A DNA stretch of 64,000 nt from Saussurea involucrata (GCA_033807775.1 CM066322.1:15551001-15615000); one strand, 5' to 3'. Shown: positions 35,554 through 47,469, counted from the stretch's first letter. Notes: generated by a model not told the origin, from the sequence alone. Program-made: numbers and translations.

Positions 35554-37186
35554 TAGAGTAAACTACAATTTTCGTCCCTGGTGTATACCAAAAACCATGA
35601 AAGTAGTCCCTAAACTTCAAAAAGTGCAAGAATAGTCCCTGGTGTCCTGATTTTGCTATGAAAATGGTCCCTGCTCACTAACTCCGTTAAAAACTCAGTT
35701 AAGTCAGGGGTATTTTGGTCTTTTTACTTTTTTTATTTATATTACCATTTTTTAGTTAACTTTATCATTTTTCTTTTTCTTTTTTGAATCTTCTTCATCT
35801 TCTTCAGGGATACCAAGAACATTAAGTTAGATGAACACCAAGAACATATTCCATTTCATCCACCTCTCTGTTATACTCTTTTGCTAAACAATGGTTGAGA
35901 TATATAATTATCTCTAATATCCATACTTATATATACACAAGACACAAGGACCAAATTGTTGGGGTCCAAATCGCCGGCCAATTTCTCCGGCCAAATCGTT
36001 GGGGTCGACCGTCGGTAACAATTAATCGTGTAATTTACTCTATAATATATTATACTTTATCTGGTGAAATCAAGAAACTCCCCTCAATTACTTCTTCTTC
36101 TTCGATCAAGACAACTGTCTCCTCTTTCATTAAACCCTAAATAAGACAATGTGGTTTGTGGAACCTTATGGTTTGTGCTTTGCAAATCCAACAATAGGCA
36201 TGAAGATAGAGGTTTTCTAAAACCCTTCCCCCATTTCTCTGTTTTCACCATGGATCTGATCAGAAATCGTCCCTAGTTTGGTCCCGCTAGAAAAAGACCC
36301 ATCTTTCTCCTATGAAAGTATTGTGATTTGGTTCCTGCCATAAATCTGGGTTTTTTGTTCTGACCAAATCGGCCCGTTTTCATCCCCCTCACACTCACAC
36401 AAATCCCAGATTTTTGTCCCTGCCATAGATCAAAGATTTTGTTCTGCAACCCAAATCCCACCGCTCGCATCTTTCTCACCATTGTGTTAAAATGAAGATC
36501 TGAATGACATATTCCACAATACAAAACTTTGAATCTCACATCTTTCTCTATAATCTCCCTGTATCAACCACAAAAAATACAACTGTGATGGTTTGTTGAT
36601 GTCGGCGATGGAGTTGACGTCGGTGGTGGAACGACCGGGGGGAAGAGGAGTCATCGGCGCATGGGGTTTCAAACAAATGGGTCTCATCGACTCGCATAGA
36701 AGAAATCTTCCACTCAAGAACTCATAAGTTTCTTGTTGTTTATCCTTAATCGATTGCAAATTGAATATGCACCATATATTTCCAATGGAGTTCTTACCGA
36801 AAAATCTAATTAGGCTCTCCAATCACAAATCCATTTTTAGTTTTTGGAATTCGGTTTCGATTTGGATTCCATTTTGTTTCTGGTTTTTGGTTTATGGAAT
36901 TCGGTTTCATCTAACTTAATGTTCTTGGTATCCCTGAAGAAGATGAAGAAGATTCAAAAAAGAAAAAGAAAAATGATAAAGTTAATTAAAAATGGTAATA
37001 TAAATAAAAAAGTAAAAAGACCAAAATACCCCTGACTTAACTGAGTTTTTTAACGGAGTTAGTGAGCAGAGACCATTTTCATAGCAAAATCAGGACACCA
37101 GGGACTATTCTTGCATTTTTTGAAGTTTAGAGACTACTTTCATGGTTTTTGATATACACCAGGGACGAAAATTGTAGTTTACTCTA
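35554..37186. mobile_element. Long-TIR MULE-like element
   Basis: The ends are inverted over roughly 290 bases. The left arm starts tagagtaaactacaattttc and runs to about 35855. The right arm is its complement from about 36900 to 37186. Long terminal inverted repeats beginning in this way are typical of plant Mutator-like elements, but a 9-11 bp target duplication could not be shown. The 1-kb interior has only short frames (for example 36487-36822, minus) with no transposase motif. It lies about 200 bases upstream of the carrier gene's start codon and may shape that promoter. Confidence 0.7.
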
Positions 37187-37390
37187 AAAAAAAATAAAAA
37201 ATTGAAATGTGTTTAGGGAGGGGTATACAAAAACTGGATGCGCAGAAAACCATGAACTGCGTTCTGTGTTCGTGAAACCATTCTTGTGTCGTGGTGTAGG
37301 GTTATATTATTATTTTACTGATTAATTCAAATAAAAAGTTTTCTTTTTTGCTCTTTCTCATATTTACACACGAATTATATAGACGGAGAT

Positions 37391-40300
37391 ATGCAAACAG
37401 AAGCAAGGGTAGGGGTGGTTGAAGGCGGTGGTCCGGCTCATAAATTGGTGGCTCATCACCAGAAGCCATTACAACATCACGGATCGCAGATCGGAGCAGT
37501 TTATCAACTCATCGCCGGTGGTGTGGCCGGCGCCGTTAGCAAGACTTGCACCGCTCCTCTTGCTCGCCTCACTATACTCTTTCAGGTTATTATTTTGTGG
37601 ATTTCTTACTCTTTTTATATGGTTACGTTTTGCACCTCTTTCTCTGATATTTTATTCAGAATCATGTATAAAGTTGATTGAAATGGAGTCTATATGTTCT
37701 AATGTTCATAAGGCCATGCGTACCGCCCATCGGGTACCATGGCGGGCTTGACAAGCGGGTAGGGTGGGTTAGCGGGTAGCGGGTAGGGCGGTACGAGGGG
37801 ATCGGGTAGGGTAGGGTTCGTGAACCCGGTGGAACCCGAGGAACGCTGTGAGAGGTGGCGAAGAGGGTGGGTTTGGGCGGGTAGGTAGCGGGTAGGATTG
37901 GGTTCGTGGGTTGGCGGTACTCCACTTTAGGGTAAGGAGGGTAGAAAAGAGAAAAGCTGATGTGGCGCTGAGGTGGCATTCGGGTTCGGTGGGTTCGTGG
38001 GTAGGCGGTACTCATGGTCTAAGAAGTACTCTCGAAAGCCTCGACATCATCTGTTCAACATTTGGTATTCGGACAGGATGTGATAAGACAACCGGACAGA
38101 ACATAACGTAACCAATTTATCTTTAACGAGTTGTGAAAGTTTAGAGAGCATCAAATACAGTAAATAAAATTTAAATAATAAAATTTAAAGAGGGAGGACT
38201 ATGTGATGACTTATAGGAGAATTAGGTTTTATTTTAAGGCTATTTACGAAAAATATTGGTCTGCTCTATAAAGTATCAAAGTATTGTATGGAATTCAAAT
38301 TAATCAAAGCTTGAATATACAGGAGGCTATATAGCCAATATACAACAATGGAAAGTAGCAATCACAATTCGCAGGCCCTATCTAAGGAGCTAAAGGAGGA
38401 ACAATATATTGACTAATAAACCATTAAAGGCATTAAATGAGATAATTCAAATGGTTTGACCAATTGTGCTATTGGTCGTAATACGCCCCCGCAAGATGGA
38501 GGATCTGTCGGATACTCCAATCTTGGAGCGAAGACGGACGAAGGAGCTGCGACTGAGAGGCTTTGTTAGTGCGTCCGCAAGTTGATCTGCTGAGTTGATA
38601 TGAAGAACTTTTAACGAACCGTCCGCTACCTTTTCACGTACAAAATGGTAATCCAAGGCAACATGTTTCATTCGAGAATGATATACTGGATTGGCGCAGG
38701 CGTACGTGGCACCCGTATTATCACAGAATAGCGTAGGAGAAGACGAGTGTGTGACACCAAGATCTGTAAGTAAATGTTGGACCCAAGAGATTTCAGCCGC
38801 AACATTAGCTAAGGCTTTGTACTCCGCCTCTGTGGAAGATCGGGAGACTGATTTCTGACGTGCCGATCGCCATGAGATAATGTTTGAGCCCAGATAAAGG
38901 ATACAAGCAGTGGTTGAGCGACCACTAGTTGAGACCCCTCCCCAATCCGAATCTGAGAATGCTTTGAGATCAAAGGAGGATCCACGCTTAAGATATAGGA
39001 CATGATGAATTGTGCCTTTTAGGTAACGAAGAACCCGTTTTAATGCCTGCCAGTGAAGTTGGGACGGGGAGTGCATGAACTGGGAAAGGTGATTCACAGC
39101 AAAAGAGACATCTGGTCTCGTGAAAGCCAAATATTGCAAAGAGCCCACTAACTTCCGGTAAGGTGTAGGATCAACACTTGGGGACCCGTCCATGGGAGTG
39201 AGAACAGTTGAAGAGTTGAGAGGAGTAGCAACCTCTTTTGCACCATCCATATTGAACTGGGTTAGAATATCTTGAATATGTCGATGTTGGGAGAGGAAAA
39301 GACCGTGTTGAGTAGGAATTACTTCAATACCAAGGAAGTGATGGAGGGGACCTAAGTCTTTGATGGAGAACCGCTTGGCTAAAGAATGAGTGAATTGGTT
39401 TAGAAAGTCGGTATTGTTACCTGTAAGTACAATGTCATCGACATAGACCATAAAGAAACACAAAATGTTGGCATGATTGTAGATGAATAGAGAGGCATCA
39501 GCCCTTGACTTCCTAAAACCACAAGTATGAAGAAAGGATGTGAGTTCCATGTACCATGCTCTCGGTGCTTGTTTAAGGCCATAGAGAGACTTTTTAAGTT
39601 TGCATATGTGGTTTGGGAATTGGGGATGAAGGAATCCGGGTGGTTGAGTCATGAAGACTTCTTCATGTAGAGTTCCATGAAGAAAGGCATTGTTCACGTC
39701 AAGTTGTCGTAAGGGCCAACTTTGAGAGAGAGCAATAGAGAGGATGACTCGAATAGTGACCGGTTTTGTTACGGGACTGAATGTGTCGAACTAATCCTTC
39801 CCATATTGTTGAAGGAATCCCTTGGCCACCAAACGAGCTTTGTATTTTGAAATATTACCATCGGGATTCTTTTTGACCCGGAATACCCATTTGCATCCAA
39901 TTGGGTTGTGAGAAGCTCTTGGGACTAATTCCTAAGTGCCGTTTTGCATGAGGGCATTGAACTCTTGATCCATGGCATGTCGCCACTTGGGATCTTTGAG
40001 AGCTTGAGTGTGAGTGTTGGGTTCAATGGTGGAAGGAATGGGATGAAGGGTGGTGGAGTTGATGAAAGAGGAATTGAAGTATTTTGGGTTTTTATTTCTG
40101 GTTCGTTTTGGCTGAGGGGAGGCGGGTGGAGGAATGGAATTATCATCGTGAGCGGTGGAGACAGTTGGGGTGGGAGTTGAAACAGGAGTGAATGGATGAG
40201 TTTGTGGTGTGGATGGTGAGGGATGTGAAGTAGAAGGCTGTGTAGGGTGAGAAGAGACATTTGACAGTGGTGAAGTGGGTTGAGAAGTAGGGGTTGGAGA

Positions 40301-43300
40301 ATGGGATGGTGATGCTGGATGTGGTAGTTGTTGTGGCAAGACAGGAGGTGTAGGGGTCACATAAGATGAGGATATGGTTGATGAATCTGTTGGTGATGAG
40401 GTTTTGAGTGGTTAGTGGGGTTTGAAGAAATCATGGGCAGTGGGCAAGGTGAGGGAGGAGGAGGAAGGAAAGTGAGATTCAATAAACTGAACATGACGAG
40501 AGTGATATAGGCGACGAGTGGTAGGGTCATAACATTTGTAAGCGGATTTTGAGGTGGAGTAACCGAGGAAAAGACATGGGGTTGAATGAGGTTGTAGCTT
40601 GGAGTTGTTGTAAGGCCTTAGCCATGGATAGCAAAGACAACCAAAGGGTTTGAGTTTAGTGTAGTTTGGTGTTTGGTTATGGAGGCATTGAAATGGACTT
40701 TGGTTGTTGAGGATGGGTGTGGGAAGTCTGTTTATAAGATAGACGGCGGTTTGGAAGGCATGAGACCAAAAGGTGAGTGGCAATTTGGAGTGTGTGGTGG
40801 GGTGGTGAAGTGAGAGATGCCATGAGCTTGGAGGAACGGTGTAAGGCCTTGGTATTCACCGCCATTGTCAGTGAAGATTGACACAATTGGTGTTTGGAAG
40901 AACTTCTCAACAAGGACTTTGAATTGGGGAAATAGTGTGGCAACATTAGATTTTCGTTTCATATGGTAGAGCCAAACATATTTCGAGTAGTAATCTACAA
41001 AAATGACGTAATAGGTGAAATTGTCAATGGAAGTTTGGACAGGACCCCACACATCAGAATATATTAATTGAAGCGGTTTTGTAACAACGAATGAATTTGG
41101 ACCAAAAGGTAGCTTGTGACTTTTATTGGTTGAACAAGAAGAACAATGCATATTGGAATCAGAAAGTTGCTTAGAACTAAGACCTATGTCTGAGACAAGA
41201 GACTTGAATACTTTGATGGATGGATGGCCTAATTTGTGGTGCCATACAAGTGGAGAGCCTTTGGTGGTGGCATTGAGTTGCAATGTGGATGGGAGGTTAG
41301 CATAGTAGACATCTTCAAGGTTCTCCCCTCGCATAAGACGCGCCCCCGTGCGAAGATCCTTCACAAAAAAATGAGAGGGAAAAAATTCAACAGAAACCCG
41401 GTTAGTCTTACACAGTTTAGCAACGGATATAAGGTTTCGATGTAAATTAGGAACACACAACACATTTGGTAAAGATAGGGTTTTGAGAGGTGTGTTAATG
41501 TGTTTAAAACCAACATGAGATATTTTCAAACCTTTACCGTCACCAAGTATTATTTCATCTGGTCCCCATATTCAGAGATGTTATGAAGTGTAGACCGATC
41601 AGAGGTGACATGATTTGAGGCGCCACTGTCAAATAACCAGGTTGGAGAAATAGGCGCTGATCCAGATGTTGTGACATTTGCTGTAGGAGTTGCTGAATCA
41701 AGGTTACTGATGGTGATGTTGTTGTCTCTCAGAAACTTGGCTAGTTTCCGGCAGTCCCGAGTCTGATGCCCCGGAATATTACAGAATTGGCAGAAGCTGT
41801 TGGTGCGATTTTGCCGGCCTCCATGTGGCTGCTGTGTTGTCCAAGATGAGCGACCTCCTCTGTTATTGCGTCCTCCACCTCTCTGTGAGCCAGAAGTTTC
41901 AGGCGGGTACCGGTAGTGTTGTCGTCCTTGTTGACGGGTAGTATAATTAGCAGTAGCCAAAATTGGTTCAGGGTTTGGTGTAGCTTCTTTGAGCGCTCTT
42001 AAAATCACTTAATTTGTCAAAGAGTTCCGGGTAAGATAGCGGATTTTCTCGAACCTTTATGGCAGCCACAATGGTGCTGTAGTCGTCACCTAATTAGGAT
42101 AAGATGTGAACAAGCAGATCTTCTTCGGCTATAGGGCTTTGTGCTAGGGCAAGATCATCTGCAATAGAGCGCATATCTTGGAGATATTCAGCGATAGTGC
42201 GATTACCTTTGGGGTTTTTAACCAGTTTGGATTTGAGTGAGATTATTCGGGAACGTGAAGCACTGGCAAAGCTTGAGGTTAATCGTTTCCAGGCATCTGG
42301 CAGTAGTAGCAGAGGAGATAAGAGGTTGAATAGTTTCCGAGCAGCTTCCAAGGATCGCGCTGATGATGACTTGATCTTGGCGATACCATGGAAGGAATTT
42401 TGGGTTCTGTTTTTCTCCATCTTTGTCTGATATGAGACGTGAGGGCTGAGTGCTTGTGCCCGAGATGAAGGATTCAAGTTCGAGACCAATCAATGTTGAT
42501 TCAACATATTTGCGCCACACTGGAAAATTATTGGATGTTAATTTGATTGGAAAGTGGGTAGCGGCTGTGATTTGGATAGTGGGTTTGGACGCCATTTTTA
42601 GGGTTTAAAGGCTCACGAAGAAATTGATTGAAGGAGATGACAGAATTGGTTATGATGGCTTAGATCGGCTCTTTAGAGCAAGAGTGTGCTCTGATACCAT
42701 ATAAAGTATCAAAGTATTGTATGGAATTCAAATTAATCAAAGCTTGAATATACAGGAGGCTATATAGCCAATATACAACAATGGAAAGTAGCAATCACAG
42801 GCCCTATCTAAGGAGCTAAAGGAGGAACAATATATTGACTAATAATAACCATTAAAGGCATTAAATGAGATAATTCAAATGGTTTGACCAATTGTGCTAT
42901 TGGTCGTAATATGCTCTACCTTGTTGCATGGGGTGGGGCCGGGTGGAATACTGATCCCTATTTTGTTCTATCCTGTCCGGTCAAGTATATACCAAACTCA
43001 CCCTCATGGTTCACACCGGTCTTTCGCCCCTACACTAAACGTGCATCAAACGCGGTTAACCCATGGACGGACCCAATTAAGGGCACACGGTGGCGCGTGC
43101 CACCGTGGTATTTCTCCGACGAAGGGTAAAAAAACTTTGGTTTCGTGATAGGTGCAACCGTATCGTTTTAGGAGGTGCTCCCGTATTCTTTTGAAAGTGC
43201 AAGCGTACCTCGTAATCAACAAAAAATACCAGAAAACTCTTGAAATCAACCAAAAATACCGAAAAAAATCTCCCGAAATCAACCAAAAATACCGAAAAAG

Positions 43301-45689
43301 TCTCTCGAAATCGATAAAAAAAAACTTAAAAATCCCTAAAATCAAAACAAAAACTTTAAAAATCCCTCGAAATGTCGAAATTTGGCTAAAAACACATTGG
43401 TCGATATTGAACGTTGGTATAAAAGATATACATGTCGATAAAAACCGTATGAACAAAATATGGTGCCACCGTATGAAAAAGTTTCTGGTTCCGTCCTTGG
43501 GTTAACCTTTATCTCTTCCTGTACAATGGTCTTGATACTGTCTCAGTGTCTCCAGAGGTTCTTGATCACAGCTGCATAATCACTTTGCCCATTAAACCTA
43601 CTCTCATTAACAATGACATTAAAGACCTCATTGATGATTTGATTTTTACCTCCTTATAAATCACCCCTTTGCTCTATTCCTGTGTAGTAATGGGGGTGCA
43701 TCTGAGTGTACGAATTGCTTGGTCGACTCCATGTCATTCCAATGGAATCACGAAGATCCCTGTGTATCATGTGCATTTGAGTTCACTTTCTCTTAGATCT
43801 CTTTTCATGTATTTGTACAAGCTCGATATGTTTGATAACTTCAATAGTAGCTTGATGTACTTCAAATTTTAACAAGTATATATTTGTACTTGCTCGATGT
43901 CAATTCGGGATTTCTTGATTCTGCAGGTGCAAGGCATGCACTCTGATGTTTCTACTTTGAGAAATGCTAGTATATGGCATGAAGCTTCACGTATCGTTAG
44001 GGAAGAAGGATTCCGTGCATTCTGGAAGGGAAACCTGGTCACAATTGCTCATCGTCTGCCTTATTCATCTATTAGCTTTTATGCATTTGAGCACTATAAG
44101 AATGTTGGTACAAATGCGCTTAGCTGCAAATTCTTACATCTAAATATTCCGAGATTTACCATGTAATTTAATTATCATCCGATTTGATAATTCTTTTTCT
44201 TCTCTTTTAATGTTACAGTTACTACAGCAGATGTCAATAGTGGAAACTCATGAGACAAATTTCAGCACGGATGTGTTTGTACGACTCACAGCTGGTGGCT
44301 TAGCTGGTGTAACTGCCGCTTCTGTAACGTATCCTTTGGATCTTGTTAGAACACGTATTTCAGCACAGGTAAGAATTTTCAGCATGCACTTCATTTGCAC
44401 ATATATATATATATGTATATGTATATATATGTAATTAGCTGGTTCCCTTTTCCTGTTTATCTGGCACTATTCAGTGTGGTTTTATGTAATGTTTATAACC
44501 TTTTAATTGCCCCCTTGACATGTTGTTCTTTGTATATGATTCGACTTTTCTTCTTATCTTTATTGCTTATTCATCTTTTGGTCTTGCAGACAAATGTAAA
44601 TTACTATAGGGGTATATGGCATGCTTTACGTACCGTCAGCAGGGAAGAGGGCATCTTTGGCCTCTATAAGGGACTTGGCGCTTGTTTATTGGTATAACTA
44701 ATGTTATTCAATTATTTTCGGTATCTACTTCTCTCACCACTCTTTTTCGTGATTTTACAGGGTGTTGGTCCCAACCTAGCAATTAGCTTTTCAGTTTACC
44801 ACACTGTGAGATCTTACTGGCAATTGCAGAGGTAGCTCTTAGCAAGTTTCTTTACAGTTGGGCGTTATTCATGTTGAAACTCTGATGTTAATTTGGTGGC
44901 AACAGACCAGATGATTCTACTGTCATGGTGGGCTTGGCTTGTGGCAGTCTTTCAGGAATTGCATCATCAACAGGTTGGTTAATGACTAAAATCTTTTTAA
45001 CAAGTTCTTGCTCTTAAAGTCCTGTACAAGTCAACTGTAAGTTAGAAGTTATAACATTTAGTTAGAAAGTTTTTACTTATTTATCATTTGTTATTTATCT
45101 TTAACTTTGTCAACATCAGATCTAGTTTGGATAACTTGCTCTTTCATTTAACATGGCTCTTCAAAGTTTGCAGTTGGTTATTGTAGGGTGACTACAGGCT
45201 AGCCAACTTTGTTTATGGAGTCGAACATTGTGAGAGGCGTCCCTCTTTTCTCGAGGTATGCTTCTCACTGTGGCTCCCTTCGCCAATTTCTTGGTGATTT
45301 CAATATCTTAACCAAATCTGAACTGGTACTGTTTCTACTGAAACGGAAAATAATATTGCAACATTTTCTTTGGAAAAGTTATAATAGATACAAATATATT
45401 GGTGGTTTCGTGTTTAATTGTTTACTTACATTATGACCTATATCTTGCAGTATCATTCCCTTTGGATCTTGTGAGGCGACGGATGCAGTTGGAAGGAGCA
45501 GCTGGTTGGGGTCGAGTTTATAAGACGGGTGTGTTTGGTACGTTTGGGCACATACTACGAGCTGAGGGACTACGTGGCTTATACAGAGGAATTTTACCCG
45601 AATATTACAAGGTGGTACCCAGCATTGGCATCGTGTTCATGACCTACGAGAAACTTAAGCAAGTATTATCAGATATTGATACTTGCTAA
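37391..45689 (+). CDS. Mitochondrial carrier family protein (333 aa)
   Basis: Seven exons read as 37391-37585, 43927-44103, 44219-44368, 44590-44691, 44761-44831, 44905-44973 and 45451-45689, all with GT/AG borders. The product has the three-repeat fold of mitochondrial solute carriers. The repeat signatures are APLARLTILFQ (atypical, lacking the acidic residue), YPLDLVRTRISAQ and FPLDLVRRRMQLEG, with matching downstream halves such as GFRAFWKGNLVTIAHRLPYS, GLYKGLG and GLRGLYRGILPEYYKVVPS. It most resembles the plant group related to CoA and ATP-Mg/Pi carriers, probably inner-membrane. The substrate cannot be told from sequence. By coordinate count exon 6 is one base longer than the phase allows, so that exon's sequence or border needs checking. 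Intron 1 (6.3 kb) is full of transposons. Confidence 0.88.
37712..38019. mobile_element. Harbinger-type MITE in carrier intron 1, TSD TAA
   Basis: Inverted ends GGCCATGCGTACCGCC and GGCGGTACTCATGGTC, flanked by TAA on both sides (37709-37711 and 38020-38022). The 308-bp interior is made of ggtagcgggtaggg-like words and is GC-rich compared with its surroundings. Frames across it come from composition only. Confidence 0.8.
38267..38483 (-). repeat. Copia 3' LTR (217 bp)
   Basis: Identical to 42700-42911 apart from small indels (an extra attcgc-like segment and a missing ata). It begins tataaagtatc and ends ggtcgtaata on the plus strand. Confidence 0.92.
38447..42595 (-). pseudogene. Copia gag-pol, broken into several frames
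   Basis: Reading right to left: gag start near 42595, with a shift near 42490. A CCHC knuckle (CQFCNIPGHQTRDC) and the protease motif WLFDSGASNHVTS lie at 41550-42008. Integrase lies at 40732-41529, with a histidine-rich WHHKLGHP start, CSSC, the aspartates in YSDVWGP and FTDNGGEYQG. A variable linker follows (39925-40783). RT and RNase H occupy 38447-39697 with YVDDIVLTGN, SDSDWGG, STEAEYKAL and the YHFVREK end. Breaks occur near 42490, 42010, 41540, 40730-40785, 40400 and 39700-39925, as stops or shifts. The RT/RNase H frame alone is intact for 416 codons, but its upstream part is cut off by a stop. Confidence 0.9.
42700..42911 (-). repeat. Copia 5' LTR (212 bp)
   Basis: The right-hand LTR. 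The primer site lies at 42689-42699 just inside it. It is followed by the target duplication TGCTC. Confidence 0.92.
43062..43499. mobile_element. hAT-type MITE in carrier intron 1, TSD GGTTAACC
   Basis: The perfect 8-bp duplication GGTTAACC flanks it (43054-43061 and 43500-43507), with inverted ends CATGGACGGACCC and GGTTCCGTCCTTG. The interior has the ggtggcgcgtgccaccgt palindromic block and about six copies of an aatcaaccaaaaatacc-like word. A partial relative lies at about 26735-26870. Confidence 0.82.
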
Positions 45690-46072
45690 TATCCATGACT
45701 GCTGTTTAGTTAACAGGATCAGAAGTTTACGACAAAGAAGCCTTGGTATGCACTGTTTTTTAAACATTATCATAAACCGGTTATGCTTATGATTGTGCCT
45801 GTAAAAAAACATCATATGCCTTGTATAGATTAGACAGGTAACGTGAAACAACCCATTAATCGTTTCTTTAGGATACTAATTTACAAATCCTGTTGCTATG
45901 TACACGTTATAATATAGTGAAATTGCAACATATCACTCGAGTTCAGGGGAACAAGTATATGTTTTGGAGATTGACATTTTTTCCCACGATATCTTTGATG
46001 TGTTTTTTTTTCTTCTTCTTTTAACTGTGGGTGTTAGGCTAACTTTTGTCTCCTCTCCGGTATGCATCAGTT
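45690..46072 (+). other. Likely 3' UTR and flank of the carrier gene
   Basis: AT-rich sequence after the carrier stop codon with no further coding potential. No single poly(A) signal was chosen. Confidence 0.4.
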
Positions 46073-46555
46073 GTAGTTTAAAGCTCTTGGATTGGAATTC
46101 AATTATGTCCGGTTTGCGATTTGGAGATTGAGTCGGTGGGTCATTTGTTTTTCTCTTGTCAAATGGCTCGGGATGTTTGGAAGCAGATTGGTCGATGGTG
46201 GAGTTTGGATATTCCGGAGTTTAGGTCAAATTCGGAGTGGATTTGCTGGTTATTATCTTTGCGTTTGAATAAAATGGAGTCAACCTGTTTTGAGGCGGTT
46301 GTTCTAACGGCGTTATGGGCTATTTGGTCCTTTCGGAATGGGACTCTTTTTAGGCTCCCTAAGCCTAAGAAAGTGGCGTTGTGGGATAGCATTGTGACTC
46401 AGTCGTTCTTTTGGGTTACAAATAGGAGTAGGAAGTGTAATATTAATTGGGTGGGTTGGTTACAAAACCCTCTTCTTTCTATCTCTTACTTGTAATTGTT
46501 CTTTCTAGCTTCTTGCTACTTTTTTTTAATATATCTCTGCCGTTTCAAAAAAAAA
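46073..46555 (+). pseudogene. LINE 3' end (zf-RVT domain) with poly(A)
   Basis: The frame from about 46105 reads CPVCDLEIESVGHLFFSC and continues to a stop at 46495. This is the reverse-transcriptase zinc-binding domain (C-x2-C, H, C) found at the very end of the second ORF of plant L1-type LINEs. The later WAIWSFRNG segment is also typical. Endonuclease and reverse transcriptase are absent. The sequence ends in a run of A after gccgtttc at 46547-46555. It is therefore a 5'-truncated LINE insertion, the usual product of incomplete reverse transcription. Confidence 0.85.
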
Positions 46556-46607
46556 TGCACCAAATGCAAAAGAATAACTTGGAAGGGACAATATATATAA
46601 CAGGAAA

Positions 46608-46800
46608 CCACAAGGGTTGTGGCGTGGTGGTAAGGTCTGGGGAGTTCATAGCGATTGCCCGGGTTCGAGCCCCACACGCAGCACTTGTGGCCACTGAGGA
46701 TAATCTCAGGGCTGCATGCTTTAGCAGCTGGGCCAAAGGCCCAATTTGCCTAGGGATTAGTCTGGGCCCAATGTGGTTTGGGATACCCTTCTCAAAAAAA
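46608..46800 (+). mobile_element. tRNA-derived SINE with 18-bp TSD
   Basis: 193 bp with pol III promoter boxes in the tRNA positions: an A-box-like ggcgtggtggtaagg at 46621 and a B box GGGTTCGAGCC at 46661-46671. It ends in an A run. It is flanked by a perfect 18-bp duplication, aatatatataacaggaaa (46590-46607 and 46801-46818). Perfect duplications mean a young insertion. It sits about 50 bases beyond the LINE tail, and both elements end TC plus A-run. Confidence 0.93.
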
Positions 46801-46818
46801 AATATATATAACAGGAAA

Positions 46819-47145
46819 AGTGTTATAGAATTTGGGTATCGTGGTTACAACTTGCAATCACTTCCACAAATTCTTGGATTGTGTATCAAACTATCAATTA
46901 CACTTTCCAAATATTAGGTTTCATGAAATAGTATTGGGATAATCCAAGAAGTCACTCTCGTATTTAAGGCAAAAAAGTTCGAGTATGTCTCCTAGATTGA
47001 ACGTTTTATATATTTATATGAGAGATTGACGGTTATAGGGTAGTTGGACAGTTAGTAGATAACTGCACAACAATTACAACTGCTTGTGGTAAGGTCAAAA
47101 AAAGCAACTCAAACTCCAAGTCATAAGGCTACTAACAAGCTGAGT
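46819..47145. other. Intergenic, nothing recognised
   Basis: AT-rich flank between the SINE and the 74-bp tandem repeat. No gene or element end was recognised. Confidence 0.5.
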
Positions 47146-47367
47146 CCGAAGATAACTCGGAAGCTCTTAGAAGATAACGAAGCTCTAAGTTTCACAATCA
47201 GAAGCTTCTTAGGCAGACTCGGAAGATAACTCGAAAGCTCTTAGAAGATAACGAAGCTCTAAGTTTCACAATCAGAAGCTTCTTAGGCAGACTCGGAAGA
47301 TAACTCGGAAGCTCTTAGAAGATAACGAAGCTCTAAGTTTCACAATCAGAAGCTTACTCTTAGAAGT
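47146..47367 (+). repeat. 74-bp tandem repeat, three units
   Basis: Units beginning gataactcg occur at 47151, 47225 and 47299, exactly 74 bases apart and nearly identical. Each contains gaagctcttagaagataacg and agcttctta, giving local inverted repeats (AGAAGCTT/AAGCTTCT). No frame of note. Confidence 0.9.
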
Positions 47368-47469
47368 TTCTGAGGGAGACTCAGAAGCTTCCGATTCCAT
47401 ACTTTGTCTCCAAAATACTAAGTTTCTAACCAAAAACAATTTGAAATGTTCAGGATTTCAAATATCCTT

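Larger units (their letters stand above)
38267..42911 (-). mobile_element. Copia retrotransposon with short LTRs, decayed
   Basis: Two LTRs (38267-38483 and 42700-42911) differ by small indels and are flanked by a perfect 5-bp duplication TGCTC (38262-38266 and 42912-42916). The minus-strand primer site TGGTATCAGAG lies directly inside the right LTR, so transcription runs right to left, opposite to the carrier gene. The LTR ends read TATTA and TTATA rather than TG...CA. The 4.2-kb interior keeps the Copia order gag-protease-integrase-RT-RNase H in several broken frames. The element is complete in outline but cannot make a polyprotein. Confidence 0.93.
38040..43003. mobile_element. Old Tourist-like MITE split by Copia insertion
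   Basis: 38050-38261 and 42917-43003 together resemble the MITE at 17469-17841: tgttcaacatttggtatt, aaatttaaa words, attaggttttattttaagg, then taccttgttgcatggggt and a right end ACCAAACTCACCC. The left inverted end was not recognised. The Copia element at 38267-42911 sits in the middle with a TGCTC duplication, so the MITE is the older insertion. Confidence 0.65.

Noticed and set aside
38267..42911. Copia element as an active copy
   Set aside because: Duplication and LTRs are clean, but gag-pol is broken by at least five stops or shifts.
46608..46800. A tRNA gene
   Set aside because: A and B boxes are present but no cloverleaf could be drawn, and the unit ends in an A-run with an 18-bp target duplication. 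It is a SINE.
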